From Cellulosimicrobium funkei (GTDB lineage: Bacteria > Actinomycetota > Actinomycetes > Actinomycetales > Cellulomonadaceae): a stretch of DNA of 64,000 bases. Both the position numbers and the translations under genes were made by a program. The DNA is taken from contig NZ_JNBQ01000003.1 in NCBI RefSeq assembly GCF_001019615.1, positions 310,001-374,000 of the forward strand, read 5' to 3'. Positions within the stretch are counted from its first letter, which is position 1, and each line of letters begins with the position of its first letter. The notes under the pieces are model-generated. The model had not been told where the DNA came from, made no database searches, and was given only the letters and a program-made list of their open reading frames with translations. Shown piece after piece: positions 25,172-33,726 of the stretch.

Positions 25172-26478
25172 CCTCTGTCCGGGATCTGGTCCACGTCCTC
25201 CGGGTCGGGGAGCCCGGCGAGGAACCGGAAGCCGAGCAGTGCGACCAGGCTGCCCAGACCGCCGCCGACGACGAGCGGGGTCGCCAGGTCCGCGCGGGCC
25301 AGGAGCCCGCCGAGGAACGCGCCGAGCGGCATCACCCCCCACAGGAGCGTCCGCCAGGTGCCGTGCACGCGGCCGAGCAGGCGGCCGGGGATCATCGCCT
25401 GGCGCAGCGACATGACGAGCACGTTCCACACCGTGACCGCCCCCGAGCTCACCGCGAACAGGGCGGCGCCGACGGCCACCGCGGCGCCGGAGCCGGGCAG
25501 GAGCGGGGCAAGACCCAGGAGCACGAGGACGACCGTCGAGACCAGGTTCGCGACGGCCATCGTCGGGCCGGTCCCGAAGCGTTCCTTGGCGGGGTTCGCC
25601 ACGGCCGCCGCGACGAGCGACCCGGCAGCCCCGACGAGCAGGAACGTCCCGTACCAGGCCTCGGGGACGCCCAGCACGTCGAGCACGTAGAGCACGATCG
25701 TCGCGGTCGCGGCGGAGAAGCAGAGCCCGACGACGATCGAGAGCAGCCACAGCGGCCGCAGGGTCGGGTGCGCCCATAGGTAACGGAACCCGTCCCCGAG
25801 CTGGCGGAACCAGGGCGGCGCGGGCTCGGCCCCCTCGACGGCCGCGGTCCGGTGCTCGCCCGCGGCGACGGCGGGCAGGAACAGCGCGAGCGCCCCCGCG
25901 ACGGCGTAGGCGGCCGCGCCGGTCCCGAGCGGTACGACGACGGCGACCGCGAACAGCGCCGACGTGAGCGGCGCGGAGAGGAAGTTCTGGACGGTGATCT
26001 CGCCCGCCTCGATGCGCGAGTTCGCGCGGGGGAGGTCGGCGGGCCGCACGATCGAGGGCAGCACCGCGCGGATCGCGCCGTCGTACACGGTCTCGAGCGC
26101 GCCGTAGAGGAAGACGACGGCGTAGAGCCACCAGATCGTCAGCGTGCCCGTCGCGGCCAGGGCGACGAGCCCGAGGGCGAGGACCGTGCGCGCGCCGTTC
26201 GCGAGCGCGAGCGCGTGCCGGCGGTCGACGCGGTCGAGGAGGACCCCGGCGGGGATCGCGAAGAACAGCCACGGCAGCAGCGAGACGGCGGCGATGCCCG
26301 ACACGAGGAACGGGTCGTCGGTGAGCCGGGCGGCGAGCAGCGGCGACGCGACGCGCGCGATGCCGTCGCCCAGGCTGGAGCTGAGGTTCGCGGTGAAGAC
26401 GTTCCGGAACGGCGCGCCGAGCCCGGTGCGCACCCGGGCGGGGGCGTCGGGGAGCCTGCGGCGGCGGAGGGTCGGCAC
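25168..26478 (-). CDS. MFS transporter
   Basis: A 436-residue permease with 12 predicted membrane segments in two halves. The MFS loop-2/3 signature reads AGVLLDRVDRRHALALANG (about 76-94). It resembles MFS_3-type exporters, including macrolide-efflux-like proteins (FRNVFTANLSSSLGDGIARVASPLLAARL at the start), but the substrate is unknown. The TetR gene 94 bases upstream on the same strand probably regulates it. GTG 26478 begins the frame, though GGGAG is too close to act as its ribosome site, so the true start may lie a little further in (for example GTG 26433). Confidence 0.87.
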   Translation of the reverse strand: MPTLRRRRLPDAPARVRTGLGAPFRNVFTANLSSSLGDGIARVASPLLAARLTDDPFLVSGIAAVSLLPWLFFAIPAGVLLDRVDRRHALALANGARTVLALGLVALAATGTLTIWWLYAVVFLYGALETVYDGAIRAVLPSIVRPADLPRANSRIEAGEITVQNFLSAPLTSALFAVAVVVPLGTGAAAYAVAGALALFLPAVAAGEHRTAAVEGAEPAPPWFRQLGDGFRYLWAHPTLRPLWLLSIVVGLCFSAATATIVLYVLDVLGVPEAWYGTFLLVGAAGSLVAAAVANPAKERFGTGPTMAVANLVSTVVLVLLGLAPLLPGSGAAVAVGAALFAVSSGAVTVWNVLVMSLRQAMIPGRLLGRVHGTWRTLLWGVMPLGAFLGGLLARADLATPLVVGGGLGSLVALLGFRFLAGLPDPEDVDQIPDRG

Positions 26479-26572
26479 CTCCCGAGGCTAGGCGACGGTT
26501 GCCGGGGGCATCACGCGCTCTCCGCCGCTTCTGCTCGGGGGAGAAGGGGCGAGGGCGGCCGGTTCGGGCGCG

Positions 26573-27187
26573 TCAGTGCGCGAGCGCGGGTGAGGTCGCG
26601 TCGGCCCCGACGGCGCGCAGCACGAACGCCTCGGTCGCCTCGATCGCCTGCTCGCGCGCGGCCGGGTCGTCGGGCACGAGCCGGCCGGAGAGGCACGCGT
26701 TGACGAGCTGCACGGTGGTGTCGATGTCCTGCTCGGGGAACTCCCCGACCTCGATGCCCGACGCCACGATGCGACGCAGGATCGTCTCGACGAGCTCGGC
26801 GTGCTCGCGCAGGCGCTGGCGCGTCGTGCGCGAGAGCACGGTGCGCAGGTCCGGGCCCGGGGCCAGGTGGAAGATGCGCTTGAGCTGGGCCTGCTGGCGG
26901 ATGTACGTACGGAGCTGCTCGACGGGGTCGTCCACGTCCTCCAGCGCCCGCTCGAGCGTCCCGACGTACTGCTCCGTCTCGTGGGTGATGAACCCGAGGA
27001 GCAGCGCCTCCTTGTCCGGGAAGTGGTTGTACACCGCGGTCCGGCCGACGCCCGCGGCGGCGGCGATGTCGGCGAGGGAGATGGCGTCGAAGCCGCGGTC
27101 CATCATGAGGGTCGAGAGCGCCGCGAAGAGCTTCTGCCGGGTCTGGGCGCGGTGCTCGTGGAGGGACCCTCCGATGATCTTGGGCAT
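26573..27187 (-). CDS. TetR/AcrR family transcriptional regulator
   Basis: A 204-residue TetR protein. The DNA-binding helices are KLFAALSTLMMDRGFDAISLADIAAAAGV and GRTAVYNHFPDKEALLLGF (about residues 20-67). The C-terminal helices (EQLRTYIRQQAQLKRIFHL) are the ligand and dimer domain without a recognised class. It lies upstream of the MFS gene in the same direction. A dyad CTGACA-n14-TGTCAG immediately before the start could be its operator. ATG 27187 is used rather than the longer frame to 27274. Confidence 0.87.
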   Translation of the reverse strand: MPKIIGGSLHEHRAQTRQKLFAALSTLMMDRGFDAISLADIAAAAGVGRTAVYNHFPDKEALLLGFITHETEQYVGTLERALEDVDDPVEQLRTYIRQQAQLKRIFHLAPGPDLRTVLSRTTRQRLREHAELVETILRRIVASGIEVGEFPEQDIDTTVQLVNACLSGRLVPDDPAAREQAIEATEAFVLRAVGADATSPALAH

Positions 27188-27188
27188 G

Positions 27189-27214
27189 CTGACATCATAG
27201 GGAGGTCGTGTCAG
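27189..27214. promoter_or_regulatory. Candidate TetR operator
   Basis: Perfect 6-bp arms CTGACA (27189-27194) and TGTCAG (27209-27214), 14 bases apart, lie directly upstream of the TetR start. Placement fits autoregulation. Confidence 0.4.
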
Positions 27215-27318
27215 AACGCTAATCGGCTCCTGCGGACGGCGACCGGGCCGCGGCGGAGTCGCCAGCAGCCGCAAGCGGGCGTCCCCGGGCGCGCTCCGCC
27301 GTCTGGCACACTGCCGCC

Positions 27319-27894
27319 ATGGACACCACCGCGTCGCCCGACGGCGTCCCCGCCACCGCCCCGGACCCGGACTTCCCGCCCGTCCCCGCGGACACCAAGG
27401 ACTGGACGTGGGTCATGGAGCGACCGTGCCCGGAGTGCGGGTTCGTGGCGGTCGAGGTGACGCCCGACCGCGTGGGCGCCGCGGTGCGCGACGCGGTCCC
27501 GCGCTACGTCGCCGCGCTGGGCCGCGAGGACGTGCGCGTGCGCCCCGACGCCACGACGTGGTCCGTGCTCGAGTACGCGGCGCACGTGCGCGACATCTTC
27601 TCCGTGTTCGACGTGCGCGTCCAGTCGATGGTCGAGGGCGACGACCCGCGGTTCGCGAACTGGGACCAGGACGCGACGGCGGTCGAGGAGGACTACGCGC
27701 ACCAGGACCCGGCGGTCGTCGCGCGAGAGCTCGCGATCGCGGGCGACCGCGTCGCGGGCCGCTTCGACGCGCTCGTCCCCGACCAGTGGGAGCGCCCCGG
27801 GCGGCGGTCGAACGGGTCCGTGTTCACGGTGCGCACGCTCGGCCAGTACTTCGTCCACGACGTCGTCCACCACCTGCACGACGTCGGCGCCTGA
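27319..27894 (+). CDS. DinB family protein
   Basis: A 191-residue DinB-superfamily protein. An N-terminal tail ends in a possible zinc or redox pair, RPCPECGFVAVEV (about 35-47), then the four-helix domain carries LEYAAHVRDIFSVFDVRVQ (about 85-103) and the C-terminal TLGQYFVHDVVHHLHDVGA (about 173-191) with three His of the kind that bind metal in this family. Many actinobacterial members share the CPECG start. Thiol-transferase-like chemistry is possible but not shown. The gene is monocistronic. Confidence 0.88.
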   Translation: MDTTASPDGVPATAPDPDFPPVPADTKDWTWVMERPCPECGFVAVEVTPDRVGAAVRDAVPRYVAALGREDVRVRPDATTWSVLEYAAHVRDIFSVFDVRVQSMVEGDDPRFANWDQDATAVEEDYAHQDPAVVARELAIAGDRVAGRFDALVPDQWERPGRRSNGSVFTVRTLGQYFVHDVVHHLHDVGA

Positions 27895-27983
27895 CCGGAC
27901 GCACGGCACGTGCCGTGGCAGGAGATGCACGGCCGTGACACGGGCGTAACATCCCGGCATTCCGGACGCCCTACGGTCCGGTC

Positions 27984-28991
27984 ATGGACGCCACCGTCGC
28001 CGGCCTCGTGCCGGACGCGCACGCGGGAGCGCACCTTCTCGCGGTGCCTCGCTCCCGCGGTGCGGCTCGTACGCCCGTGGACACCCTCGCGCGCGCCTGG
28101 TTCGCCGACGCGGCGTGGACCACTCCGCCTGGCGGCGGGGGAGCGACCCGCCCCATGGTCGGCGCGCGGTTCCGGGGCGTGGTGCCCGACGGCGTGGTGA
28201 CGCCGGGCGAGCTCCGGCTCGCCGAGGGCGCTCGCGTCGTCGGGCCCTTCCCGCTCACACCCCCGCAGACGCAGGCGCTCGACCTCGCGGGCGGGAGCGC
28301 CGAGGCGTTCGCGCTGCACGTGGACGACCCCGCCCCGCGCGGCGCGCCGGTCCCGCTCTCCGACGACCGGGACGGTCTCGCGCGGGCGTTCGCGGCAGGG
28401 CTGCCCCAGGGCGTCGAGCTCCAGGTGCTGGGCTGGGCCGTCGCGGCGGCGCGGCGCGTCGGGGGCGCCGTCGTCGCGGACGGCCGGACGGTGCTCACGC
28501 CCGACCCCGCCTCGGGGGTCGACCTCACCCTCTACAGCGCCCAGGTGCTCAGGCCCGACGACGCGCTCGGCGTCCTGCGCACGACGGTCCCGAGCGCGCG
28601 CGTCGTCGCGGTCCACCCCCGCCCGGACGGTCTCGCGGAGTACGTGCTGTCGGGGGAGACCCCGTACGACGGCGCGGTCCGGCTGGCGGCGCAGCGCGTG
28701 CCGCAGGTGCCGCTCGCCCTCGGCGCGCTCGACTGGCGCGAGCACGGCCCCCACGCCTACCGCGTCACCTGGGTCCCGCAGGACCCGTACGAGCTCGAGG
28801 TCGAGCGCCCCTCGGGGCTGCACGTCATCGCGCGCTCGCGGGCCCGGGTGCTCGTCGCACGGCTCGCGGCGATGCTCCAGGGGCGCCTCGCGGGGACGCT
28901 CGTGGACGACGGCGGCTTCGTCGTGCGGGACCTCGACCTCGACGAGCGGCTCACGCCGACGGCGACGCCGACGACGCAGTTCTGGGTCTGA
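27984..28991 (+). CDS. Conserved-looking protein of unknown function
   Basis: A 335-residue protein that was not assigned to a family. It has no signal peptide or membrane segment. The composition is alternating short hydrophobic strands and Ala/Arg-rich helices, for example DLTLYSAQVLRPDDALGVL and YRVTWVPQDPYELEVERP, which suggests a soluble alpha/beta fold; the central part (LALGALDWREHGPHAYRVT) looks well structured. ATG 27984 begins the frame. It lies alone, with a 650-base non-coding stretch after it. Protein-like codon use over the whole length supports a real gene. Confidence 0.72.
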   Translation: MDATVAGLVPDAHAGAHLLAVPRSRGAARTPVDTLARAWFADAAWTTPPGGGGATRPMVGARFRGVVPDGVVTPGELRLAEGARVVGPFPLTPPQTQALDLAGGSAEAFALHVDDPAPRGAPVPLSDDRDGLARAFAAGLPQGVELQVLGWAVAAARRVGGAVVADGRTVLTPDPASGVDLTLYSAQVLRPDDALGVLRTTVPSARVVAVHPRPDGLAEYVLSGETPYDGAVRLAAQRVPQVPLALGALDWREHGPHAYRVTWVPQDPYELEVERPSGLHVIARSRARVLVARLAAMLQGRLAGTLVDDGGFVVRDLDLDERLTPTATPTTQFWV

Positions 28992-29050
28992 CGGGCGGCG
29001 TGCGCACGAGGCGCGCACCCTGACCGAACCGGGCGTGTCGGCCGGGGGAA

Positions 29051-29117
29051 CTGTCCACAGATTTCATCCACAGGGTTGTGGGTTCCGTGGGAACGGCGCG
29101 GGGCCGCCTGTGGACGA
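29051..29117. promoter_or_regulatory. Cluster of DnaA-box-like 9-mers
   Basis: CTGTCCACA (29051-29059), TCATCCACA (29064-29072) and, on the other strand, TCGTCCACA (29109-29117) each differ by one base from TTGTCCACA or TTATCCACA. Three such sites within 67 bases in a non-coding stretch are unlikely in GC-rich DNA, but no replication genes are near. Confidence 0.45.
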
Positions 29118-29194
29118 ACCTGTGGCCTTCGCAAGCGGCCAAATGACATCGCTGGGAACTCTTGCAGGCCCCCCGGGTGAGGACTACAAACGTG

Positions 29195-29555
29195 CCTAAC
29201 GGCCCGGACGGGCGCAGACGGACGACGGTGTTCCGGCACGCAGTACGCAGGGGTCTCCCGGCCCCGCCTGGAGCGCACGACGGCCCGGCGCGAACGCCAG
29301 GGCACGGCTGACCGGAGAACGGTGGACGACCCGCGACCCCCTGCTGCGGGGCTGCGCGCGACGGCGCAGGTTCCGACCGGACCCGGAAGGCCGACCGCGA
29401 TCGGCGTCAGCGCGCCTGCCCGGGGCATCCGGGCCGGGCGCGCGGGCGCCGGGCCGCCACGTCGCGAGCGGCGCCCCGACGGGCCACCGGCCCGACCGCC
29501 CCGGGGTCGCGCGGACACGGCGAGGCCCCTCGGAATCCTGCTCCGAGGGGCCTCG
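29195..29555 (+). ncRNA. Possible non-coding transcript in a 650-base gap
   Basis: Between the unknown gene and pirin lie about 650 bases with no credible protein. A promoter-like pair TTGCAG (29163-29168) and TACAAA (29186-29191), 17 bases apart, faces right, and a perfect 14-bp hairpin closes the stretch at 29521-29555. A transcript of about 350-360 bases would fit. It does not show the conserved parts of RNase P RNA, tmRNA or SRP RNA. It could equally be a long leader of the pirin gene. Confidence 0.25.
29521..29555. terminator. Perfect 14-bp hairpin upstream of pirin gene
   Basis: CGAGGCCCCTCGGA pairs perfectly with TCCGAGGGGCCTCG across a 7-base loop. No T-run follows, which is common in GC-rich actinobacteria. 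It is 530 bases after the preceding gene, so it either ends an unrecognised transcript or lies in the pirin leader. Confidence 0.55.
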
Positions 29556-29643
29556 CTGCCATTCTCCCGCGGGCGTCCCGCGACGCGAAGACCCGTCCGC
29601 GGGGCGGTAGGCCGAGCCCGTCCGCCGCGCCTACGCTCGTGCC

Positions 29644-30735
29644 ATGAGCAACCTCGAGACCCGGCCCGAGGAGCGCGTCTGCTCCGCGGGGACCTCGCAC
29701 GGCGAGGGCTCCGGCGCGGCGCCGACCGTGGAGATCCTCGAGCACCGCGACGTCCCGCTCGGGGGTACGCGCGCCATGCGGGTGCGGCGCACGATCCCGC
29801 AGCGCGCGCGCTCGCTCGTGGGCGCGTGGTGCTTCCTCGACCACTACGGTCCGGACCCGCTGCCGGCGATCGGCGACGGCACCGACGGCATGCAGGTCCC
29901 GCCCCACCCGCACACCGGCCTCCAGACCGTCACGTGGCTGTTCGCCGGCGAGATCCTGCACCGGGACGCCGTGGGGTCGCTCCAGACCGTGCGCCCCGGA
30001 GAGCTCAACCTCATGACCGCGGGCCGTGGCATCTCCCACTCGGAGGAGTCGCCGCGCGGCGTCCGCCCTCCGGTCCTGCACGGGGTCCAGCTCTGGGTCG
30101 CGCTCCCGGGCGACCGGCTGGCGGACCCGCCGGCGTTCGAGCACCACGCCGACCTGCCGGTGGTCGAGGCCGCCGGCGCCCGGGTCCAGGTCTTCGTCGG
30201 GAGCCTGCGCGTCGCGGGCGCGGAGCTGCGCTCGCCCGCGACGACGTACTCGCCGCTCGTCGGGGCGCAGGTCGACCTGGAGCCCGGCGCGCGCGTCACG
30301 CTCGACGTCGACCGGGCGTTCGAGCACGGCCTGCTCGTGGACGACGGGGCGGTGCGTCTGGAGGGCGACGAGGTCCCGCCGTCGTCGCTCGGGTACGTCG
30401 CCCCGGGGCCGGCGACGCTCACGGTCGAGGCCGGGCCGGACGCGCCGGCGCGGGTCGTGCTCGTGGGCGGCGAGCCGTTCGGCGAGGACATCGTCATGTG
30501 GTGGAACTTCGTCGGCCGGTCGCACGACGACGTCGCCCGCGCCCGCGCGGACTGGCAGGCGCAGCTCGTGGTCACGGGCGGCGAGGGGCCGAACCACGGC
30601 GGGACGCGGTACGCCGACGGTGCGCGCGACGGGCGCTACGGCGAGGTCGTCGGGTACGACGGCGGCCCGCTCCCCGCGCCCGCGCTGCCTGACGTCCGCC
30701 TGCGGCCCCGCACCCGCCCGGCGGGGCGCCAGTAG
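29644..30735 (+). CDS. Pirin family protein
   Basis: A 363-residue bicupin. The N-terminal cupin carries the metal ligands of pirin in PPHPHTGLQTVTWLF (His-x-His, about 80-94) and GRGISHSEESP (His and Glu, about 129-139). The C-terminal cupin (VLVGGEPFGEDIVMWWNFVGRS) has the usual pirin_C pattern. Members act as quercetin dioxygenase-like enzymes or redox-sensitive regulators. A 35-residue low-complexity start and a short Pro/Arg tail extend it beyond the usual 280-320 residues. ATG 29644 is the first start in frame before MSNLETRPEE. Confidence 0.92.
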   Translation: MSNLETRPEERVCSAGTSHGEGSGAAPTVEILEHRDVPLGGTRAMRVRRTIPQRARSLVGAWCFLDHYGPDPLPAIGDGTDGMQVPPHPHTGLQTVTWLFAGEILHRDAVGSLQTVRPGELNLMTAGRGISHSEESPRGVRPPVLHGVQLWVALPGDRLADPPAFEHHADLPVVEAAGARVQVFVGSLRVAGAELRSPATTYSPLVGAQVDLEPGARVTLDVDRAFEHGLLVDDGAVRLEGDEVPPSSLGYVAPGPATLTVEAGPDAPARVVLVGGEPFGEDIVMWWNFVGRSHDDVARARADWQAQLVVTGGEGPNHGGTRYADGARDGRYGEVVGYDGGPLPAPALPDVRLRPRTRPAGRQ

Positions 30736-30745
30736 ACTGCCGCGC

Positions 30746-31570
30746 ATGGCCAAGAACTCCACGCCCGACTTCGTGCTGCGCCCGTTCGAGGGACTCCCCG
30801 GCGAGACCGACTGGGTCGCGATGCGCGAGGTCGTGCCCTCGGCCACCGCGACCGCCCGCACGACCGCGGAGCACGGCGCGCGCGACGTCACCGTCGTCAC
30901 CGTCCTCCCCGCGGGCTGGGCCGCGCTGCACCGGCAGGACGGCGCGATCCTCCTCGCGGTCCAGACGCTCGCGGGCTCGGGCGACACGAGCCGCGACCTC
31001 GCCGCCGCGCTGCTCGAGGCGATCGACGCCGAGCCCGGCACGTCCATCGAGACGAGCGCGCTGCCCGACGCCGGCCCGCGCCTCCAGGACGTCCTCGACC
31101 TCTCCGTCCCGTTCGACGTCACGGTCCACGAGGACTTCGCGTTCTGGCTCGACCCGGCCGAGGAGATCACGCCGGACCTGCGCGCCTCGCTCGACCAGGC
31201 GGCCGAGTCGATGGTGCCCACGGTCAAGCTCGACGCCGTCCCCTCGGCCTACTGGTGCCGCATGTCGCGCGAGTTCCTGCGCTGGGCCCGCCCGGAGCCC
31301 GAGGACGCGCTCATCGACGCGATCTCGCGCCTGCACGCGCGACGTGAGTCGGGCCTCGCCGGCGGCAAGTTCGTCGGCGCGTTCCGGTCGAGCGGGCTGC
31401 TCGTCCCGGTGTGGGAGCTGGCGCGCGGGACGGAGGCGGACGAGCTCGAGGGCCCGGTCGCCGAGCTCGACGCGCTCCTCACCGAGGCGCTCGCCGTCAC
31501 GGAGCCGCTCGACGCGAACGAACGCCGGGCGCGGGCGGGGATCGTGTCGCGCCAGGTGACCCTGCGCTGA
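30746..31570 (+). CDS. DUF5926 family protein
   Basis: A 274-residue protein of the actinobacteria-specific DUF5926 group, recognised by VLRPFEGLPGETDWVAMRE (about 9-27) followed by VPSATA. Many members begin with a short Cys-rich SEC-C motif (CPCGS) before this; here only eight residues precede it and the motif is absent. The function is unknown; the family is sometimes misnamed SecA because of SEC-C. The gene begins 10 bases after pirin, so the two may be co-transcribed, and a strong hairpin follows the stop. Confidence 0.85.
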   Translation: MAKNSTPDFVLRPFEGLPGETDWVAMREVVPSATATARTTAEHGARDVTVVTVLPAGWAALHRQDGAILLAVQTLAGSGDTSRDLAAALLEAIDAEPGTSIETSALPDAGPRLQDVLDLSVPFDVTVHEDFAFWLDPAEEITPDLRASLDQAAESMVPTVKLDAVPSAYWCRMSREFLRWARPEPEDALIDAISRLHARRESGLAGGKFVGAFRSSGLLVPVWELARGTEADELEGPVAELDALLTEALAVTEPLDANERRARAGIVSRQVTLR

Positions 31571-31600
31571 CGCCGACCGGCCGGCCGACGGCCCGACGAG

Positions 31601-31630
31601 CAGCCCGCCGACGCCCCTGTCGGCGGGCTG
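31601..31630. terminator. Terminator after DUF5926 gene
   Basis: CAGCCCGCCGAC pairs perfectly with GTCGGCGGGCTG over a 6-base loop, 30 bases after the stop. Confidence 0.65.
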
Positions 31631-31757
31631 TCGCGTCGAGTAGGATCCGGGAGACCTGGGAACGCAGCCCGGTCGTCCTGCGAAGATCCCGAGCGGATCT
31701 GCTGGTGGAACGACGACACTTCTGCGGCCAACTCTTTGCACTACTAGGCTGGACGGC

Positions 31758-32657
31758 GTGAACGCGGACCATCGGTCGACTGAGTCGGGGAACAACACGG
31801 GCAGTGCACCTGCACCTGCCGCTGCGGGCTCGGCGAGCACGCCGCCGCCGACGTACCTCTCGGCGTCCGGCACGCGAGCACGCACCCCGCGCCCGACGGT
31901 CGGCGACGGCCGGACCGGCCGCGCGGTGCGCCAGCGCGTCGCCGTGATCGTCCCGGCGAAGGACGAGTCCCGGCGCATCGCCGCGACGGTCCGCGCGGCC
32001 AAGGCGATCCCGCACGTCGACCTCGTGCTCGTCGTGGACGACGGGAGCGAGGACGACACCCAGCACGTCGCGCGCGAGGCGGGGGCCGTCGTCGTGCGCC
32101 ACTCGCACAACCGCGGCAAGGCCGCGGCCATGGAGACCGGCGCGGCCGTCGTCGCGATGCGCGACGCCGCCGACCGCCCCCCGCGACTCCTGCTCTTCAT
32201 CGACGGCGACCTCGGCGAGACCGCCGTGAACACCGCGCCGCTCGTCGCGCCCGTGCTCGACGGGTACGCGGACCTCGCGATCGCGCTGCTCCCGCCGCAA
32301 CCGGGCGCGGGCGGCCGGGGGATCGTCGTCGGGGCAGCGCGCCGCGCGATCCAGTCGCTCACGGGGTGGACCCCGACGCAGCCGCTCTCGGGCATGCGCT
32401 GCCTCACGCGCGAGGCGTTCGAGGCCGCGACCCCGCTCGCACGCGGCTGGGGCGTGGAGACCGGCATGACGATCGACCTGCTCCGCAAGGGGTACGTCGC
32501 CGTCGAGGTGCCGTGCGACCTGCGGCACCGCGCCTCGTCCAACGACCTCAAGGGCCAGCTCCACCGGGCCGCGCAGTACCGCGACGTGCTCCTGGCCGTG
32601 AACGCGCGCAAGATGCGCTCCGCGGTCGACCGGGTGCGGGCCGCCGACCAGCACTGA
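31758..32657 (+). CDS. Glycosyltransferase family 2
   Basis: A 299-residue GT-A glycosyltransferase. A Ser/Ala/Pro-rich tail of about 60 residues precedes the nucleotide-sugar domain VAVIVPAKDESRRIAATV, LVVDDGSEDDT and LLLFIDGDLGET, the last holding the DxD-like metal motif. The later GWGVETGMTIDLLRKGY is the usual acceptor-side segment (ED/ET-type). Overall it resembles polyprenyl-phosphate or glucosyl-3-phosphoglycerate-type transferases; no membrane segments are present, so it acts from the cytoplasm. The acceptor is unknown. GTG 31758 is taken as the start. Confidence 0.85.
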   Translation: MNADHRSTESGNNTGSAPAPAAAGSASTPPPTYLSASGTRARTPRPTVGDGRTGRAVRQRVAVIVPAKDESRRIAATVRAAKAIPHVDLVLVVDDGSEDDTQHVAREAGAVVVRHSHNRGKAAAMETGAAVVAMRDAADRPPRLLLFIDGDLGETAVNTAPLVAPVLDGYADLAIALLPPQPGAGGRGIVVGAARRAIQSLTGWTPTQPLSGMRCLTREAFEAATPLARGWGVETGMTIDLLRKGYVAVEVPCDLRHRASSNDLKGQLHRAAQYRDVLLAVNARKMRSAVDRVRAADQH

Positions 32658-32772
32658 CGTCCCGCGGGTGGCGAACGTCTCCCGGGGATCCCACCCTGGG
32701 TGGACGGGCACCGTGCCGTGCCCGGTGGCCCGCGTCCGCGCGAGGCCGGACCGACGACGACGGGGCATCGCC

Positions 32773-33720
32773 ATGTGCACGGGGATCAGGTTCTCGGACG
32801 GCCGGGGGAGCGTCTACCTCGCGCGGAACCTCGACTGGACGAGCGGGTACGGGCAGCGGGTGGTGCTGACGCCCACCGGGTACGCGCCGAGGTCGCCGTT
32901 CGGCGCGGTGCCCGGCATCCGCCACGCGACGCTCGGCATGGGCATCGTGGCGGAGGGGACGCCGCTCTACTTCGACTGCGGCAACGACGCGGGCCTCGCC
33001 GTCGCGGGGCTCAACTTCCCGGGGTACGCGGCCTACGCGCCCGGCCCGGTCGACGGCGCGGTCAACGTCGCCGCCTACGAGCTCCCGCTGTGGGTGTGCT
33101 CGCAGTTCGCGACGGTGGACGAGGTGGAGGCCGCGCTCCAGGACGTCGTGGTCGTCGACCGGCCGATCAACGAGACCTACCCGAGCTCGATGCTCCACTG
33201 GATCGTCGCCGACGCGACGCGCGCCGTCGTCGTGGAGCACACGGCGGACGGCATGCACGTGTTCCACGACGACGTCGACGTGCTCACCAACCAGCCCGGG
33301 TTCGGGTGGCACCACGAGAACCTGCGCAACTATCTCAACGCCTCGCCCGACTTCCCCGGGGACACGGAGCTGGGCGGGGCGGTCCTCACCCCGTTCGGCT
33401 CGGGCTCGCACATGCGCGGCATCCCGGGGGACTACTACTCGCCGTCGCGGTTCGTCCGCGCCGCCTACGTCAACGCCCACTACCCGACCCAGGAGAGCGA
33501 GGAGCAGAACGTCAGCCGCGCCTTCCACACGCTGCAGCAGGTCGCGATGGTCGAGGGGAGCGCCGTGATGGCGTCGGGCGAGTCCGAGATCACCGTCTAC
33601 ACGGGACTCTTCTCCTCGCGCACGTCGACCTACTACTGGAACACCTACGAGGACCCGGCCGTACAGAGCGTCGCGATGGCCGACCTCGCGGTGGGCGGCA
33701 CCGAGCTCGTCCTCGCGTAG
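32773..33720 (+). CDS. Choloylglycine hydrolase family (bile-salt hydrolase / penicillin V acylase-like)
   Basis: A 315-residue N-terminal nucleophile amidase. After removal of Met1, Cys2 (MCTGIRF) becomes the nucleophile. The full active-site set is in place at nearly the textbook numbers: Cys2, Arg18 and Asp21 in LARNLDW, Asn81 in GLNFP, Asn173 in LTNQPGFGWHHENLRNYL and Arg226 in YYSPSRFVRAAY. The family hydrolyses amide bonds of conjugated bile salts, penicillin V or acyl-homoserine lactones; the real substrate in this organism is not known. No signal peptide, so it is cytoplasmic. It follows the glycosyltransferase by 115 bases and is convergent with the giant membrane-protein gene. Confidence 0.92.
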   Translation: MCTGIRFSDGRGSVYLARNLDWTSGYGQRVVLTPTGYAPRSPFGAVPGIRHATLGMGIVAEGTPLYFDCGNDAGLAVAGLNFPGYAAYAPGPVDGAVNVAAYELPLWVCSQFATVDEVEAALQDVVVVDRPINETYPSSMLHWIVADATRAVVVEHTADGMHVFHDDVDVLTNQPGFGWHHENLRNYLNASPDFPGDTELGGAVLTPFGSGSHMRGIPGDYYSPSRFVRAAYVNAHYPTQESEEQNVSRAFHTLQQVAMVEGSAVMASGESEITVYTGLFSSRTSTYYWNTYEDPAVQSVAMADLAVGGTELVLA

Positions 33721-33726
33721 CCAGGC

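Noticed and set aside
29195-29555. RNase P RNA, tmRNA or SRP RNA in the 29-kb gap
   Set aside because: Looked for the conserved GAGGAAAGTCCGG of RNase P RNA, a tRNA-like end of tmRNA and the SRP loop; none is present.
29322-30692. Forward frame of 456 residues over the pirin gene
   Set aside because: Arg/Pro/Ala-rich shadow of pirin; the pirin frame has the metal-binding motifs.
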